Positions 1 to 9,681 of a stretch of DNA of 64,000 nucleotides are shown here, piece by piece. The translations under genes were made by a program, and so were the position numbers. Under the pieces are notes generated by a model that did no database searches, had not been told where the DNA came from, and worked only from the letters and a program-made list of their open reading frames with translations. This DNA comes from Amycolatopsis thermalba (GTDB lineage Bacteria; Actinomycetota; Actinomycetes; Mycobacteriales; Pseudonocardiaceae). The first letter of the stretch is position 1. Each line of letters opens with the position of its first letter. The stretch is taken from assembly GCF_003385215.1 (NCBI RefSeq), contig NZ_PQHW01000009.1, positions 1 through 64,000 of the forward strand, written 5' to 3'.

Positions 1-283
1 GCGCACCGGTGGTCGCGAACCCGCCGGCGACCGCACCCAGCCCGAACGCGACGAGCCCGCCGCCCAGCGTCCCCCGCTGCCCCCACCGGTCCACCAGCGT
101 CCCGGCGACCAGGAGCAGGCCGGCGAACGGGAGCATGTACCCGATGCTGACCCATTGGAGCGTCGCGAGGTCCAGCGAGAGGTCGTGCCCGATCGAGGGC
201 ACCCCGGCGGCGACGATCGTGTTGTCCAGGGTCGTCACGAACGCGCCGAGCGCGACGACCAGCAGCGTGCGGCCCGGGTTCAC
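1..283 (-). CDS. MFS drug-type transporter, N-terminal part (runs off the window)
   Basis: The leftward reading frame from the GTG at 283 encodes the first 94 residues of a major facilitator superfamily transporter. It opens with a hydrophobic helix containing the DHA2-type motif TLDNTIV near residues 18-24, then helix 2 ending in LVDRWGQR, which is the conserved MFS motif A loop (D-R-x-G-x-R/K). This family exports drugs or small metabolites by proton antiport in the inner membrane. The start lies only 6 bp after the stop of the R2-like oxidase gene, so the two are probably one transcript. The substrate cannot be told from this fragment. Confidence 0.8.
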   Translation of the reverse strand, partial: MNPGRTLLVVALGAFVTTLDNTIVAAGVPSIGHDLSLDLATLQWVSIGYMLPFAGLLLVAGTLVDRWGQRGTLGGGLVAFGLGAVAGGFATTGA

Positions 284-289
284 GGCCGC

Positions 290-1222
290 TCACCGCGCCG
301 CGTCTTCGTCGTGGAAATCCTCTTCCAGCTGTTCCGGGCTGTAGTCGAGGTCGATCTGGTGCACCGGCATGCCGCGCGCGGCCTCGATCGCCTTGAGGCG
401 GCGCATCGCGTGGTCGGCGGCGTACTCCATCACCCCGTCCAGCCGCAGGTCGAACGGGTCGCCGTCGAGCTTCTTCGTGGTCCACTCGATCTGCGCGATG
501 GCGTGCGGCAGCAGCGCCTGCATCTCGTCCTGCACGACCTGCCAGTTCGCGTCGTCGGCGGCGACGTGGCGGCGGCAGGTGAAGGTGCCCCACGCCATGT
601 GGCGCCGTTCGTCGTCACCGATGCGGCGGATCAGCTCCTGCATCCCGGGCAGGATCCCGTGCACCCGGCAGGCCCGGTTCCACACGAAGTAGCCGGTCAG
701 CGCGAGCACGCCCTCGACGACGTGGTTGTAGACCACCGAGGCGCGGACCTGGTTGGCCGGGCTGGGGTCGTGGCGCAGCCGCTCCAGGGCGGCGGGCAGC
801 GCGTCGTAGAAGATGGCCCGGTAGCCGGGGTTGTCCTCGACGTGCTCGTGCAGGTTGCCGGTGACGCCGACGGCGTCCAGCCACAGCCGGAAGACCTGCG
901 TGTGCTTGGCCTCCTCGAAGCAGAACTGGGTCAGGTACATCTCGTCGGCGAACCGGCCCTCGGCGGCCATCGCGGACAGGAACGGCTGGATGTCGTGCGT
1001 GACGGCCTCCTCGCCACCGGCGAACTGCGCGCACAGCATGGTCGCGGCGAACCGCTGCGCGTCCGACAGCGCCGCCCAGTCCCGCGCGTCCTGGCCGAAG
1101 TCGATGTCGGCGGGGTTCCAGAACTTCGCGTTGCCCTTGGCGAACAGGCGCAGCGGCAGGACGTCCCAGTTGAGGCCGCCCGCGCGCAACGCGGTGAACT
1201 CCTCGCGGATGGTGGTGGTCAC
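290..1222 (-). CDS. R2-like ligand-binding oxidase (R2lox)
   Basis: A 310-residue ferritin-like di-metal protein of the R2lox group (compare M. tuberculosis Rv0233), not a true ribonucleotide reductase subunit. All six metal ligands are visible with a +3 offset from the Mtb numbering: E71, E104, H107, E170, E205 and H208. The Val-Tyr pair that forms the R2lox ether cross-link is present as V74 (GGEEAV) and Y165 (YNHVVEG). R2lox proteins bind a Mn/Fe cofactor and a fatty-acid-like ligand; their substrate is unknown. The GTG start overlaps the stop of the upstream hydrolase gene by 4 bp (GTGA), indicating translational coupling, and an MFS gene follows after 6 bp. Confidence 0.9.
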   Translation of the reverse strand: MTTTIREEFTALRAGGLNWDVLPLRLFAKGNAKFWNPADIDFGQDARDWAALSDAQRFAATMLCAQFAGGEEAVTHDIQPFLSAMAAEGRFADEMYLTQFCFEEAKHTQVFRLWLDAVGVTGNLHEHVEDNPGYRAIFYDALPAALERLRHDPSPANQVRASVVYNHVVEGVLALTGYFVWNRACRVHGILPGMQELIRRIGDDERRHMAWGTFTCRRHVAADDANWQVVQDEMQALLPHAIAQIEWTTKKLDGDPFDLRLDGVMEYAADHAMRRLKAIEAARGMPVHQIDLDYSPEQLEEDFHDEDAAR

Positions 1223-2796
1223 AGCGTCCTCCCGGGGTGCACGGGTACGTCGAGCCAGGCCGGGTCGGCGGCGGTGGAGGCGAATCCGAGCCGGCCGCCG
1301 CCGGAGTTCCAGTCCAGGAACAGCGGGTCCGTGGAGTCGATGACGAGCGCGAGGTGGTGTCCCGCGGCGACGGTGTAGGCGGTGGGGGTGAACACGAAGT
1401 CGACCGGCAGCGGCTGCCCCGGCGTCGCGGTTTTCCAGCTGTAGGGCAGGTAGCTGATCAGGCTGCCCAGGCCGAGCCGGTCGACGTCGTAGACGTAGGC
1501 GACCGCGGTGCCGGTCGCCGCGGGCGGGACCACCGTGAGGTGCGCGTGCATCGAGCCGCGGATTTCCACCGGCCGACCGGTCGGCGCCTGGCTCCACACC
1601 GCGCCGCTGCCCGGATCGACCTGGGGCAGGAAGATGTTCGGCGGGTTGCCGGTCATCGCCTCCAGGCTGTAGGTCGCCAGCGGCAGCCCGCCGTCGGCGA
1701 CCGTGTCCCGGTTGGCCGCGACGCCGTGGGTCCACGCGGCCGGCTGGTCCTGCAGGGTGTCCGCGCCCAGATACGTCCGGTGCGGCTCGCCGAGCACCTC
1801 GTCCCAAGTGGACTGGTACACCGGTGGCTGCATGCCGGGCCGGGCGCGGGTGACGACCGGTGGTTCGGCGGTGATCGAGGTGTCCGTGCCGGCCACGTGG
1901 GCGTCGAACCAGCGGTAGACCGAGGTCCAGGTGTCGCTGGGCAGGCCGAGCAAGCCGCCGGATTCGGTGGCGGCGTGGTCGCCGGGCAGGAACTCGGCGC
2001 GCTTCGGCCCGGTCAGGCGCTGGTAGAAGGCGGCCATCTGGCCCGGCGGGAACACGGTCTCGCTCCAGGTCTGGATGGCCAGCACCGCAGGGCGGTTCGC
2101 GTTGATCCGGTCCAGGTACGTCGCGGGCGAGCGGGGCCGGGCCCACGCGATCACCGCGGCGGAGTCGGCGTCGGAGATCCGCGGTTGCAGGTAGGTCCGC
2201 AGCATGGCGTCGGTTTCCGCGCTGAGGGTGCCGTTGGCCTTGCCGGACAGGTAGAGCACCAGTCCGGCGAGCCCGTGCCGGGTGTCGTTCGTGCTCAGCG
2301 ACGCGACCAGGTCCGCCCAGCCGCTCAGCGAGGCAACCGCGCGGATCCGGGGGTCGAAGCCGGAGGCGATCAACGCGATCCCGGCGCCGTAGGACACCCC
2401 GCCGACGCCGATGCGGGAAGGATCGGCGCCGGTGTTGCGCAGCGCCCAGTCGATGACGGTCGTGACGTCGCTGATGTCGTCCCGACCGGCCACCTCGACC
2501 TCTCCGGTGGATTCGCCGAAACCCCTGGCGCCGTAGGAAACCACCACGTAACCGCGGTTCGCGAGGTCGCGCGCGGGGATGATGTTCTGCGTCCGGCCAC
2601 CACCCCACGCTCCGATGAGGACGGCCAGCGGGTGCGGTCCCGGTGACGACGGCTCCATCACCATCGCACCGAGCGCGACCCCGTCGGCCGCGTGGATGTC
2701 GAGGAACTCGGTGTCGAACCCCTCGGCCGCGGCGGGCACTCCGGGGAGCACGGCCCCCAGCAACGCGAGAACGACGACGGTCACGCGGTGTTTCAT
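1219..2796 (-). CDS. Secreted CocE / X-Pro dipeptidyl-peptidase-type alpha/beta hydrolase
   Basis: A 525-residue protein starting at the ATG at 2796, directly followed by a signal peptide (basic MKHR, hydrophobic core, AAA-type cleavage region near residue 25). The nucleophile elbow GGVSYGAG gives the catalytic serine, and the C-terminal third has the jelly-roll pattern of the X-Pro peptidase/CocE family (conserved PF02129-like core then PF08530-like domain). Members cleave esters or peptides outside the membrane. The stop overlaps the R2lox start by 4 bp and the MMPL gene ends 32 bp upstream, so it sits inside a four-gene leftward operon. The actual substrate is unknown. Confidence 0.85.
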   Translation of the reverse strand: MKHRVTVVVLALLGAVLPGVPAAAEGFDTEFLDIHAADGVALGAMVMEPSSPGPHPLAVLIGAWGGGRTQNIIPARDLANRGYVVVSYGARGFGESTGEVEVAGRDDISDVTTVIDWALRNTGADPSRIGVGGVSYGAGIALIASGFDPRIRAVASLSGWADLVASLSTNDTRHGLAGLVLYLSGKANGTLSAETDAMLRTYLQPRISDADSAAVIAWARPRSPATYLDRINANRPAVLAIQTWSETVFPPGQMAAFYQRLTGPKRAEFLPGDHAATESGGLLGLPSDTWTSVYRWFDAHVAGTDTSITAEPPVVTRARPGMQPPVYQSTWDEVLGEPHRTYLGADTLQDQPAAWTHGVAANRDTVADGGLPLATYSLEAMTGNPPNIFLPQVDPGSGAVWSQAPTGRPVEIRGSMHAHLTVVPPAATGTAVAYVYDVDRLGLGSLISYLPYSWKTATPGQPLPVDFVFTPTAYTVAAGHHLALVIDSTDPLFLDWNSGGGRLGFASTAADPAWLDVPVHPGRTL

Positions 2797-2828
2797 GCGG
2801 CCGACGCTAACGATCAAAGCCCTGCCGC

Positions 2829-4779
2829 TCAACGGATCCACCCGGCTTTGTCACGTGCGGCAGGAATCGGCGCGGCCGGATGCTCACGCCGGCGCGAGGG
2901 CCACCAGTTCGCCGCGCCCAGCTTGACCATGACGGCGGGCACGAGCAGGCAGCGGATCACGATCGCGTCCAGCAGCACCGCGACGGTGAGCCCGACGCCG
3001 GCCTCACGCACCACCCGGCTGTCCACGAACGCGAACGCCGCGAACACCAGCGCCATGATCAGCGCGGCCGCGGTGATCGTCCGTCCGGTCGAGACGAGTC
3101 CCTCGACGATCGCGGCCCGCGTGTGCCCGGTGCGGCGCCACTCCTCCTGGATGCGGGAGATCAGGAAGACCTCATAGTCCATCGACAGTCCGAACAGGCC
3201 GGCGAACAGGAACACCGGCAGGTACGGCTCGATCGGACCGCCGAACACCGCGACCACCACCCCGATCGTCGCGCCCGCGGTGAGCAGGTTCATCACCGCC
3301 GCCGTCAGCGGGATCAGCACGCTGCGGAACACCAGAGCCAGTACCAGCACCGAAATCGCCACGACGGCGGCCAGGAAGAGCGGCAACCGGCTGGTCACGG
3401 CGGCCGAGAAGTCGGCCTGCACGGCGACCGCGCCGCCGACGTGCCAGCCCGGGCCGGCGACCTCGCGCAGCCACCCCACCAGCTCGGCCGTCGCCGGATC
3501 GTCCGGTCCGGTGCGGGGTGTGACGGTGAGGACGGGTCCCGGCGCGACACCCGCCCTGGTGGCGACGATCTTGCGGAGGGCTTCGGCGGCCGCCGGATCG
3601 GGCCGCTCGGGGACGAGGACGAGCTGACCGTTCGCGCCCGGGCCGAACGCCTCGGTGAGCAGCGTGTCGGCGATCTTCGTCGGGCTGCCTGGTGGATCGT
3701 GCGCGGCGCCGGGCATGCCCAGCCGCAGCCCCAGCGCGGGCGCCGCCTCCACCGCGATGACCAGCACCGCGGCGACGGCGTACGGCGCGGGCCGCCGCGT
3801 GACCGAGCGGGCCAGCCCGGCCCGGCGCGGAATGCCTGGGCAGCGTGCGCATGCCGGTGAGCCGCAGCAGTGCCGGGAGCAGCGTGAGCGCCGCCAGCAT
3901 CGTGAGGGCGACCGAGACGGCCGAAGTGATCGCGATACCGTCGAGGAACGCCATGCCGACGGTGAACATGCCGGCCAGCGAGACGCAGACCGTGACCCCG
4001 GCGAAGACCACGCTGCGACCCGAGGTGGCCGCGGCGCGTTCCAGCGCTTCCGCCGGTGGCAGTCCTTCACGCAGGCCCTGCCGGTAGCGGGTGAGCACGA
4101 ACAGCGCGTAGTCGACGCCCACGCCGAGCCCGAGCAGCGCGGCGATCTCCGTGCTGATCTTCGGCACGGTCAGCACGTGCGACAGCAACACGACCACGGC
4201 CAGCGCGGAGCCGACCGACACCGCGGCGGTCACCACCGGCAGCACCACGCACGTGAGCGAGCCGAACGTGATCAGCAGGACGACCGCGGCCGCGAGCAGG
4301 CCGATGCCGGCGTTGCCGAGGTTGGGCGCGCCGACGGTCATCGCGGCGAGCTGGCCCGAGACGCCGGCGGTGAGGTTGTCCGTTTGTGCGGTTTCGACGA
4401 GTTGGCGGGCCAGCTCGGGCCCGAGTTGTTCGGCGGGCGCGTCGAAGGTGACGGCGATGACCGCGGTCCGCCGGTCGGCCGACACGAGTGGCGGCGCGAC
4501 CTGGACGACGTGGTCCACAGTGGACAGCCGGCGGATCAGCGCGTCCACCTGGTCCCTGGCCGCGTCGATCGTGCCGGGCGTGGTGACGACGACGCGTTCG
4601 GTGTCACCCGTGGGCAGCAGCTCCGCGGCTCTGGTGCTGTCCGCGGCGGGCAGCGCGACCGTGTCCCGGTACGCGGCGCCGGTGTGCTGCGCGGCGAGCA
4701 CGAGACCGGCGAGGGTGAGCAGCCACAGGACGATCACCCAGGGCGCGTGCCGGAAGCACCGCGACGCGAGTCCTGCCAT
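2829..4779 (-). pseudogene. MMPL/RND-family transporter, interrupted by one frameshift
   Basis: The coding region is split: the N-terminal half reads from the ATG at 4779 (good GGAGGAGGTG ribosome site just upstream) to about 3830, and the C-terminal half continues in another frame to the stop at 2829. The joined product would be about 650 residues with an N-terminal TM helix, a periplasmic loop, TM2-6, a second loop (PERPD, TRAG) and TM7-11, as expected for MMPL lipid/siderophore exporters. The total is one base out of frame; the shift lies near the RTLPR-H segment around 3825-3855. It could be a real mutation, leaving a non-functional transporter, or a sequencing error. It is the first gene of the R2lox operon, divergent from the PucR gene. 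Confidence 0.8.
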
Positions 4780-4954
4780 CCACCTCCTCCCAACCTGGCC
4801 GGAGCGCCAACCTAACCGCGGGGCCCGCCCGGGAACAGGGGTGACGAGGTTTTTCGCTTGACGGTGACACATTTTCCGCGGCGGGTGCGTCCAGCCGTGA
4901 CAGTCTCGGCGGCGAGCGTTGCGCGGCCTGGGCGGATGTGCGTTGATTCCGGGC

Positions 4955-6145
4955 ATGGCGACGACGGCCGGAAACAGTCAGGCAAGCCGACTGTGGTTCT
5001 CGCTGCCCGCCGAGCTGGCCCGGCGGTTCCGTCCGCACGCGGACCGGCTGGCGACGAAGATCCTCGACGAGATCCAGCACGCGGTGCCCGAGTACGCCAA
5101 GCCGCTGGAGGGGCAGTTCGGCGAGGTGATCGTGCGCGCGATCGAGCAGGCCGTGCTGAGCTGCCTGGACAGCATCGAGGACACGAGGTCCACACCGGAC
5201 CGCTGGGGCAAGCTGTTCCACGAGGTCGGCAGGCGCGTCTACCACGACGGTGGGAGCCTGAACTCGTTGCAGGCGGCCTACCGCGCGGGTGGTCAGGCGG
5301 CGTGGCGGTACGTGTCGAGCTTCGGCCAGTCGATGCGGCTGCCGGTGCCGATGCTGTGCGTGAGCGCGGAGGCGATCTTCGCCTACGTGGACGAGATTTC
5401 GTCGTACTCCGTGGAGGGGTACACGCTGGCCCAGGCGCGCGCGACGGGCACGCTGGAACGGCGGCGGCGACGGCTGCTGGAGCTGATCCTCGCCACGCCG
5501 CCGTCGTCCCCCGCGGCGGTGGCGTCGATGGCGAAGGCCGCGCAGTGGGAGGTGCCCGAGTGGGTCACGGTGGTGGCGCTGGAACCGTTGGCGGAGGAGC
5601 AGTTCGCGCCCGCTGTCGGCGAGGACGCGTTGCTGGACCTGGAAGGCGCTTCGCCGTGCCTGCTCACGCCCGACCCGGCGCGTGACCTGGCGGAGATGCC
5701 CCACTGGCGGGCGGCGGTGGGCCCGCGGGTGCGGGTTTCGGACGCCGCGACGTCGCTGCACTGGGCGCGGCGGACGCTGGAACTGGTGCGGGCGGGGGTC
5801 ATCCCGGCCGCGCCGGTGGTGCACAGCGCGGACCACCTGACGACGTTGTGGCTGCTGCAGGACCGGTTCCTGGTGGACGAGCTGTCAGCCCGGGTGCTGG
5901 CCCCGTTCGGCTCGCTGACACCGAAGCAGCGACTGCGGCTGGCCGAGACGCTGCTGGCGTGGCTCAAGTGCAACGGAAGCACACTGGAAATCGCGCGGCT
6001 GCTGGACATCCACCCGCAGACGGTGCGGTACCGGGTGGCGCAGCTGACGGAGCTGTTCGGCGACCGGCTGGGCGACCCGGAGGAGCGGCTGAAGATGCAG
6101 ATCGCGTTGGAGGCGCACCACCTGCTGGGCACGCGGCCGGAGTAG
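4955..6145 (+). CDS. PucR-family transcriptional regulator
   Basis: A 396-residue regulator. The N-terminal 170 residues resemble the helical RsbRD-like sensor domain seen in actinobacterial PucR proteins, the middle is a GGDEF-like non-catalytic module, and the last 60 residues hold the PucR helix-turn-helix (LLAWLKCNGS, IARLLDIHPQTVRYRV). The ATG at 4955 is chosen because the sensor domain starts shortly after it; earlier in-frame codons lack a ribosome site. It is divergent from the MMPL-hydrolase-R2lox-MFS operon with about 175 bp between, so control of that operon is a reasonable inference. It converges with the methyltransferase gene with a 6 bp gap. Confidence 0.85.
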   Translation: MATTAGNSQASRLWFSLPAELARRFRPHADRLATKILDEIQHAVPEYAKPLEGQFGEVIVRAIEQAVLSCLDSIEDTRSTPDRWGKLFHEVGRRVYHDGGSLNSLQAAYRAGGQAAWRYVSSFGQSMRLPVPMLCVSAEAIFAYVDEISSYSVEGYTLAQARATGTLERRRRRLLELILATPPSSPAAVASMAKAAQWEVPEWVTVVALEPLAEEQFAPAVGEDALLDLEGASPCLLTPDPARDLAEMPHWRAAVGPRVRVSDAATSLHWARRTLELVRAGVIPAAPVVHSADHLTTLWLLQDRFLVDELSARVLAPFGSLTPKQRLRLAETLLAWLKCNGSTLEIARLLDIHPQTVRYRVAQLTELFGDRLGDPEERLKMQIALEAHHLLGTRPE

Positions 6146-6151
6146 GTGGCC

Positions 6152-7087
6152 CTATCCGTCCAGCTGATCCAGCTCCTCACGGAGCAGCTCCCGCTGCCAC
6201 GGCGTCAGTCGGCGCAACTGCAGGTCCAGCACTGCGCGTGCCTGCGGTTCGCTGACGTCGAGCACCCGTTCCACCGCCGCCTGCGCCGACTCCAGGTCCG
6301 CGGACGCCCAGAGCGCGTCCAGCAGCTCGCGGCGGTGGTCGTACGCCCTCAGCAGCCCGCGCAGCACCGTGGCGCGGGCATCCCGCGCTCGGCTCGCCCG
6401 CGCGCGAAACAGCGCGGTGCGCAGGAAGGACTTCCCGAACAGCGCCGAGTCCTCCGGCTGCTCCGCCATGACCCGCTGCTCCACCACGTCGAACTCCGCG
6501 AAGATGTCACGCAGCTCCACCGCCGAGTAGGCCAGACCGCCGCCGAGGCTGCCCTGCGCGTACACCTCGGAATCGGACATCGCGGACCCGCCGTCACCGA
6601 AGGCGACCAAGCCGAAGTGGCCTCCCGGCACCAGCGCGCGCCGCAGCAGCGCGACATAGCTCAGCCGCCGGTGCGGCGCCAGGTGGTGGAAGCACCCGGA
6701 GTCGTAGACCAGGTCGTAGCCACCCCGCAACGGCGTCTCGAACACGTTCCCGCAGTGGAACGTCACCGACGCGCCGGCCGGCGTGCGCTCGCGTGCCCAC
6801 GCGATCGCTGTGGACGACATGTCGACCGCGTCCACCTCGAAGCCCTGCTCAGCCAGCCACCGCGCGTTCCGCCCCGGCCCGCAGCCGACGTCCAGCGCTC
6901 GCCCCGGCGAAATCAGCCCCTGCGAGACCCACGAGACCAGGTTCTCGTCCGGTTTGTCCACCGAGAACGGCACGTCCCGGTCCGCATAGAACCCGTCCCA
7001 CCCGCCGGTGGAAATCCCCGGTGCCACCATCCCGTCCAGCAGGCGCAGCACGTCCTCGACCGAGCGGATCTCCCGGGCCACCGTCAT
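6152..7087 (-). CDS. SAM-dependent methyltransferase with a GyrA-like C-terminal extension
   Basis: A 311-residue protein in two parts. Residues about 25-235 form a class I methyltransferase: motif I ALDVGCGPGRN at 64-74, the acidic loop VDAVDMSS, and a YDSGCFHHL post-motif region as in thiopurine/tellurite-type enzymes. The last 75 residues are different and match the DNA gyrase A exit-gate helices: RATVLRGLLRAYDH, then VSEPQARAVLDLQLRRLT, which parallels the GyrA pattern (I/L)xxQAQAILDxxLxxLT. The start is 12 bp after the DUF336 gene stop, making this the last gene of the diol dehydratase operon. Its substrate is not evident; the tail may serve as a dimerisation arm. Confidence 0.8.
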   Translation of the reverse strand: MTVAREIRSVEDVLRLLDGMVAPGISTGGWDGFYADRDVPFSVDKPDENLVSWVSQGLISPGRALDVGCGPGRNARWLAEQGFEVDAVDMSSTAIAWARERTPAGASVTFHCGNVFETPLRGGYDLVYDSGCFHHLAPHRRLSYVALLRRALVPGGHFGLVAFGDGGSAMSDSEVYAQGSLGGGLAYSAVELRDIFAEFDVVEQRVMAEQPEDSALFGKSFLRTALFRARASRARDARATVLRGLLRAYDHRRELLDALWASADLESAQAAVERVLDVSEPQARAVLDLQLRRLTPWQRELLREELDQLDG

Positions 7088-7099
7088 GGCCCGACTCTG

Positions 7100-7519
7100 T
7101 CAGCGGCGCCCCCGCTTCGGCAAGGCCGCCACGCCCGCCTCCGCCACCTCGGTGTCCTGCTCGACCGAGCCCGCGCTGACCCCGATGGCCCCGACCACCT
7201 CCCGGCCCCGCACCAGCGGAATCCCACCACCGAAGATGACCAAACCGCCGTTGGTCACCTCGATCCCGGACAGCGGCGCGCCCGGCGCGGCGGCCTCCCC
7301 CAGCTGGGCCGTCGTCATCTTCAGCAGCGCCGCCGTCCGCGCCTTGCGGATCGCGATGTCGATGCTGCCCAGGATCGCGCCGTCCTGCCGGGCGAACGCG
7401 ATCAGGTGCCCGCCGTCGTCGACGACGGCCACGTTCATCGGCTGCCCGATCTCCTCGGCCTTCGCCAGCGCGGCCTCGAGAACCGGCTGGGCATCGGCCA
7501 GTGCGAGACGTGGTGCCAC
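7100..7519 (-). CDS. GlcG/HbpS-type DUF336 protein (PduO C-terminal-like)
   Basis: A 139-residue DUF336 protein: ALAKAEEIG, MNVAVVDDGG, FARQDGA near residue 45 and the Gly-rich stretch GGLVIFGGGIPLV. Relatives include HbpS, GlcG and the C-terminal domain of PduO, several of which bind haem or cobalamin. The GTG at 7519 is preceded by GGAGG. It lies 10 bp after ddrB in the dehydratase operon. A role in cofactor handling or redox sensing fits the context, but no ligand is shown by the sequence. Confidence 0.85.
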   Translation of the reverse strand: MAPRLALADAQPVLEAALAKAEEIGQPMNVAVVDDGGHLIAFARQDGAILGSIDIAIRKARTAALLKMTTAQLGEAAAPGAPLSGIEVTNGGLVIFGGGIPLVRGREVVGAIGVSAGSVEQDTEVAEAGVAALPKRGRR

Positions 7520-7529
7520 GTTTCCTCCT

Positions 7530-7841
7530 TCACTTGAGCGGAATTCCGACGACCATGCGGGCCGCGTTGTGCCCGAGCACCCGCGCGCGCGACAGCGGCC
7601 CGGTCAGCGCGGGCGAACCGGCCGGGCGCTTGGCGTGGTGGACGCACACCTCGTCCGCCACCCCGATCCCCACATCCAAAGTGGACCGGCAAGCAGCCGC
7701 GTACGCCAGGACGAGCGCGTCCCCCGCGGACACTTCCTCCACCACCAGCGGCACCCCCTCCTCCTCCATCCCGGCGCGGATCTCCCGCAACCAGGGCGAC
7801 GAAGCGTCCCGGCACCGCACCACCACCGCAGGACCGCGCAT
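7530..7841 (-). CDS. ddrB: Diol/glycerol dehydratase reactivase, small subunit
   Basis: A 103-residue protein resembling the small reactivase subunit (DdrB/PduH), itself folded like the dehydratase medium subunit. Visible features are the start VVVRCRDAS, the EEEGVP loop, and the conserved C-terminal arginine/alanine region ARVLGHNAARM. With DdrA it exchanges damaged cobalamin in inactivated holo-dehydratase for fresh coenzyme B12. The ATG at 7841 overlaps the ddrA stop by one base (TGATG), so the two subunits are translationally coupled. Confidence 0.85.
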   Translation of the reverse strand: MRGPAVVVRCRDASSPWLREIRAGMEEEGVPLVVEEVSAGDALVLAYAAACRSTLDVGIGVADEVCVHHAKRPAGSPALTGPLSRARVLGHNAARMVVGIPLK

Positions 7842-9676
7842 CAGCCCGCCGTCTCCAGCGAAAGGTCCAGCGCGTGGCTCGCGACCAGCCCGGTGGCCAC
7901 CGCGTTGCGCGGCCCCTCGGTGCCGCGCACATTGCCCGTCCCGCACACGATTCCCATCCCCGCCACCGCTTCGGCGATCATGTCCGGAATCTCGAAGTCC
8001 AGCGCGGACCCGCCGAGCACCACGACGAACCCGATCTGCCGCAGGTTCCCGCCCGGCGCCACCTGCTCCAGCGCGCGCACCGCGTTCACCACGAACACCT
8101 TGTGCTTCGCCGCGCGCCGCACCTGCCGGATCTTCTCCAGGTTGTGCCGCGTCGGCACCGGCCGCATCCCGGACTCGGACAGCACGACCACCCGCGCGAA
8201 CGCCTCCGCGGGCAACGGCTCGTCGAAGAACCGCGCGGTGCCGTCCTCCATCCGCACGTGGAAGAAGCTTTCGGCCTTGGCCAGCGGGTACTTCTTGATG
8301 TCCTCGGCCAGCTCGCGGTTGTCCAGGCCCAGCTCGGAGTCGATCAGCTTCGTCACCAGGTCCCCGGCCCCGGCCAGGTGCACCGACCGCACCACGCCGT
8401 CCCCGGCCACGGCCGCGTCGGTGGACCCGCCGCCGAGGTCGAGGATCGCGACCGGCCGCCCGGTGCCCGGTGTGGTCAGCGCGCCCAGCACCGCCATGTC
8501 GGCCTCGACGCCGCCGATCAGCACCTCCACCCCCAGCGCCTCCCGCAGCTTCTCGGCCAGCAACCGCATCGGTCCCCGGCTGGTGCGCACCATCGCGGCG
8601 AGCGCGACGGCGTTCTCCAGCGCGAACTCGCCGGCCAGCGCGCCGGTGACCTCCTGCGGCACGAACGTGTCCACGGCCAGGACGTCCTGGATCCGCACCG
8701 CCCCCACCGCGGTGCCGGTCAGCTCGGACATCGTGTCGCGGACGCGCGCGAGCATCCCGCCGACGTGGGTGCCGGCCTCGCCCGTCGCGTCGGTGAGCGG
8801 CCGGACCCGGCGCAGGGTCGCCATGATCTCGGCGGCCCCGGCGTCGATCGCCACGGACCGGTTGACCTGCTCACCGATCAGCGTCAGGCTGCCGGCCGGG
8901 ATGCGGCGGCCCGTCACGTCCCCGCTGGGCGTCCGCACCACGACCGCCGACCGGTTGCCGACCAGCGCCCGCGCGACCGGCGCGATCATCCGCGTCTGCT
9001 CGGCGTCCAGGTCGAAGACGGTCGCGATCCCGTACGAATTGGACAGGGTCCGGATGGTCCGACCCGGCTCGGCGACCTCGACCGCGGCCGGCATCCCGAG
9101 CGGCACCTTCTCCACCAGCGTGACCTCGTCGACCACCGGGATCGGCCGCGACAACCGGTTCGCGATCAGCGTCGCGTCGTCAGCGTGCACGATCGCGCCG
9201 GTGACCTCGACCCCACGCGCGACGGCCGCGTCGATGCCCGCGGCCGCGTCCTCGAAGTCCACTCCGGACCCGACCACGCAGATCACCTTCGAGCCCGGCA
9301 CGCACCCGTCGAGCGATCCGAACGCGACGGTCTCACCGACACCCAGGCCCACCCCGCCGGGAGTGTCCGGGTTGTGCCCGATCATCGTCGACTCGGTCAC
9401 GATCGTCTCGGTGATCGTCTCCATCGCCAGGCCGCTGATCACCGGCGTGGCCTCGTTGACCAGCACCGCGCTCAGCTCACGCACCCCACGCCCGGCGGAG
9501 GACAACGCCCGCCGCACGACCTCGACCACTCCGGGCACGTTGTCGGTCGTGCCCTTCACCCCGGACGTCGGCGTCAGCGCGCCGGACAGGTAGGTCACGT
9601 GCCCGCCCGGCGCGATCTCCGCGACGCAGGCCTCCGTGGTCGAGTTCCCGATGTCGACGCCAACCACGAGCGTCAT
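7841..9676 (-). CDS. ddrA: Diol/glycerol dehydratase reactivase, large ATPase subunit
   Basis: A 611-residue protein, the usual length for DdrA/PduG/DhaF. It starts with an actin/Hsp70-type phosphate loop, GVDIGNSTTEAC, at residues 6-17, and has a second nucleotide loop LDLGGGSTDAAV around residues 407-418. The family uses ATP to open inactivated diol dehydratase and release modified cobalamin. It is the fourth gene of the leftward dehydratase operon, 5 bp after pduD, and couples directly to ddrB. Confidence 0.93.
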   Translation of the reverse strand: MTLVVGVDIGNSTTEACVAEIAPGGHVTYLSGALTPTSGVKGTTDNVPGVVEVVRRALSSAGRGVRELSAVLVNEATPVISGLAMETITETIVTESTMIGHNPDTPGGVGLGVGETVAFGSLDGCVPGSKVICVVGSGVDFEDAAAGIDAAVARGVEVTGAIVHADDATLIANRLSRPIPVVDEVTLVEKVPLGMPAAVEVAEPGRTIRTLSNSYGIATVFDLDAEQTRMIAPVARALVGNRSAVVVRTPSGDVTGRRIPAGSLTLIGEQVNRSVAIDAGAAEIMATLRRVRPLTDATGEAGTHVGGMLARVRDTMSELTGTAVGAVRIQDVLAVDTFVPQEVTGALAGEFALENAVALAAMVRTSRGPMRLLAEKLREALGVEVLIGGVEADMAVLGALTTPGTGRPVAILDLGGGSTDAAVAGDGVVRSVHLAGAGDLVTKLIDSELGLDNRELAEDIKKYPLAKAESFFHVRMEDGTARFFDEPLPAEAFARVVVLSESGMRPVPTRHNLEKIRQVRRAAKHKVFVVNAVRALEQVAPGGNLRQIGFVVVLGGSALDFEIPDMIAEAVAGMGIVCGTGNVRGTEGPRNAVATGLVASHALDLSLETAG

Positions 9677-9681
9677 CGCGA

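Noticed and set aside
2829-4779. Two separate transporter genes
   Set aside because: The halves together make one MMPL protein; the second half has no start or ribosome site.
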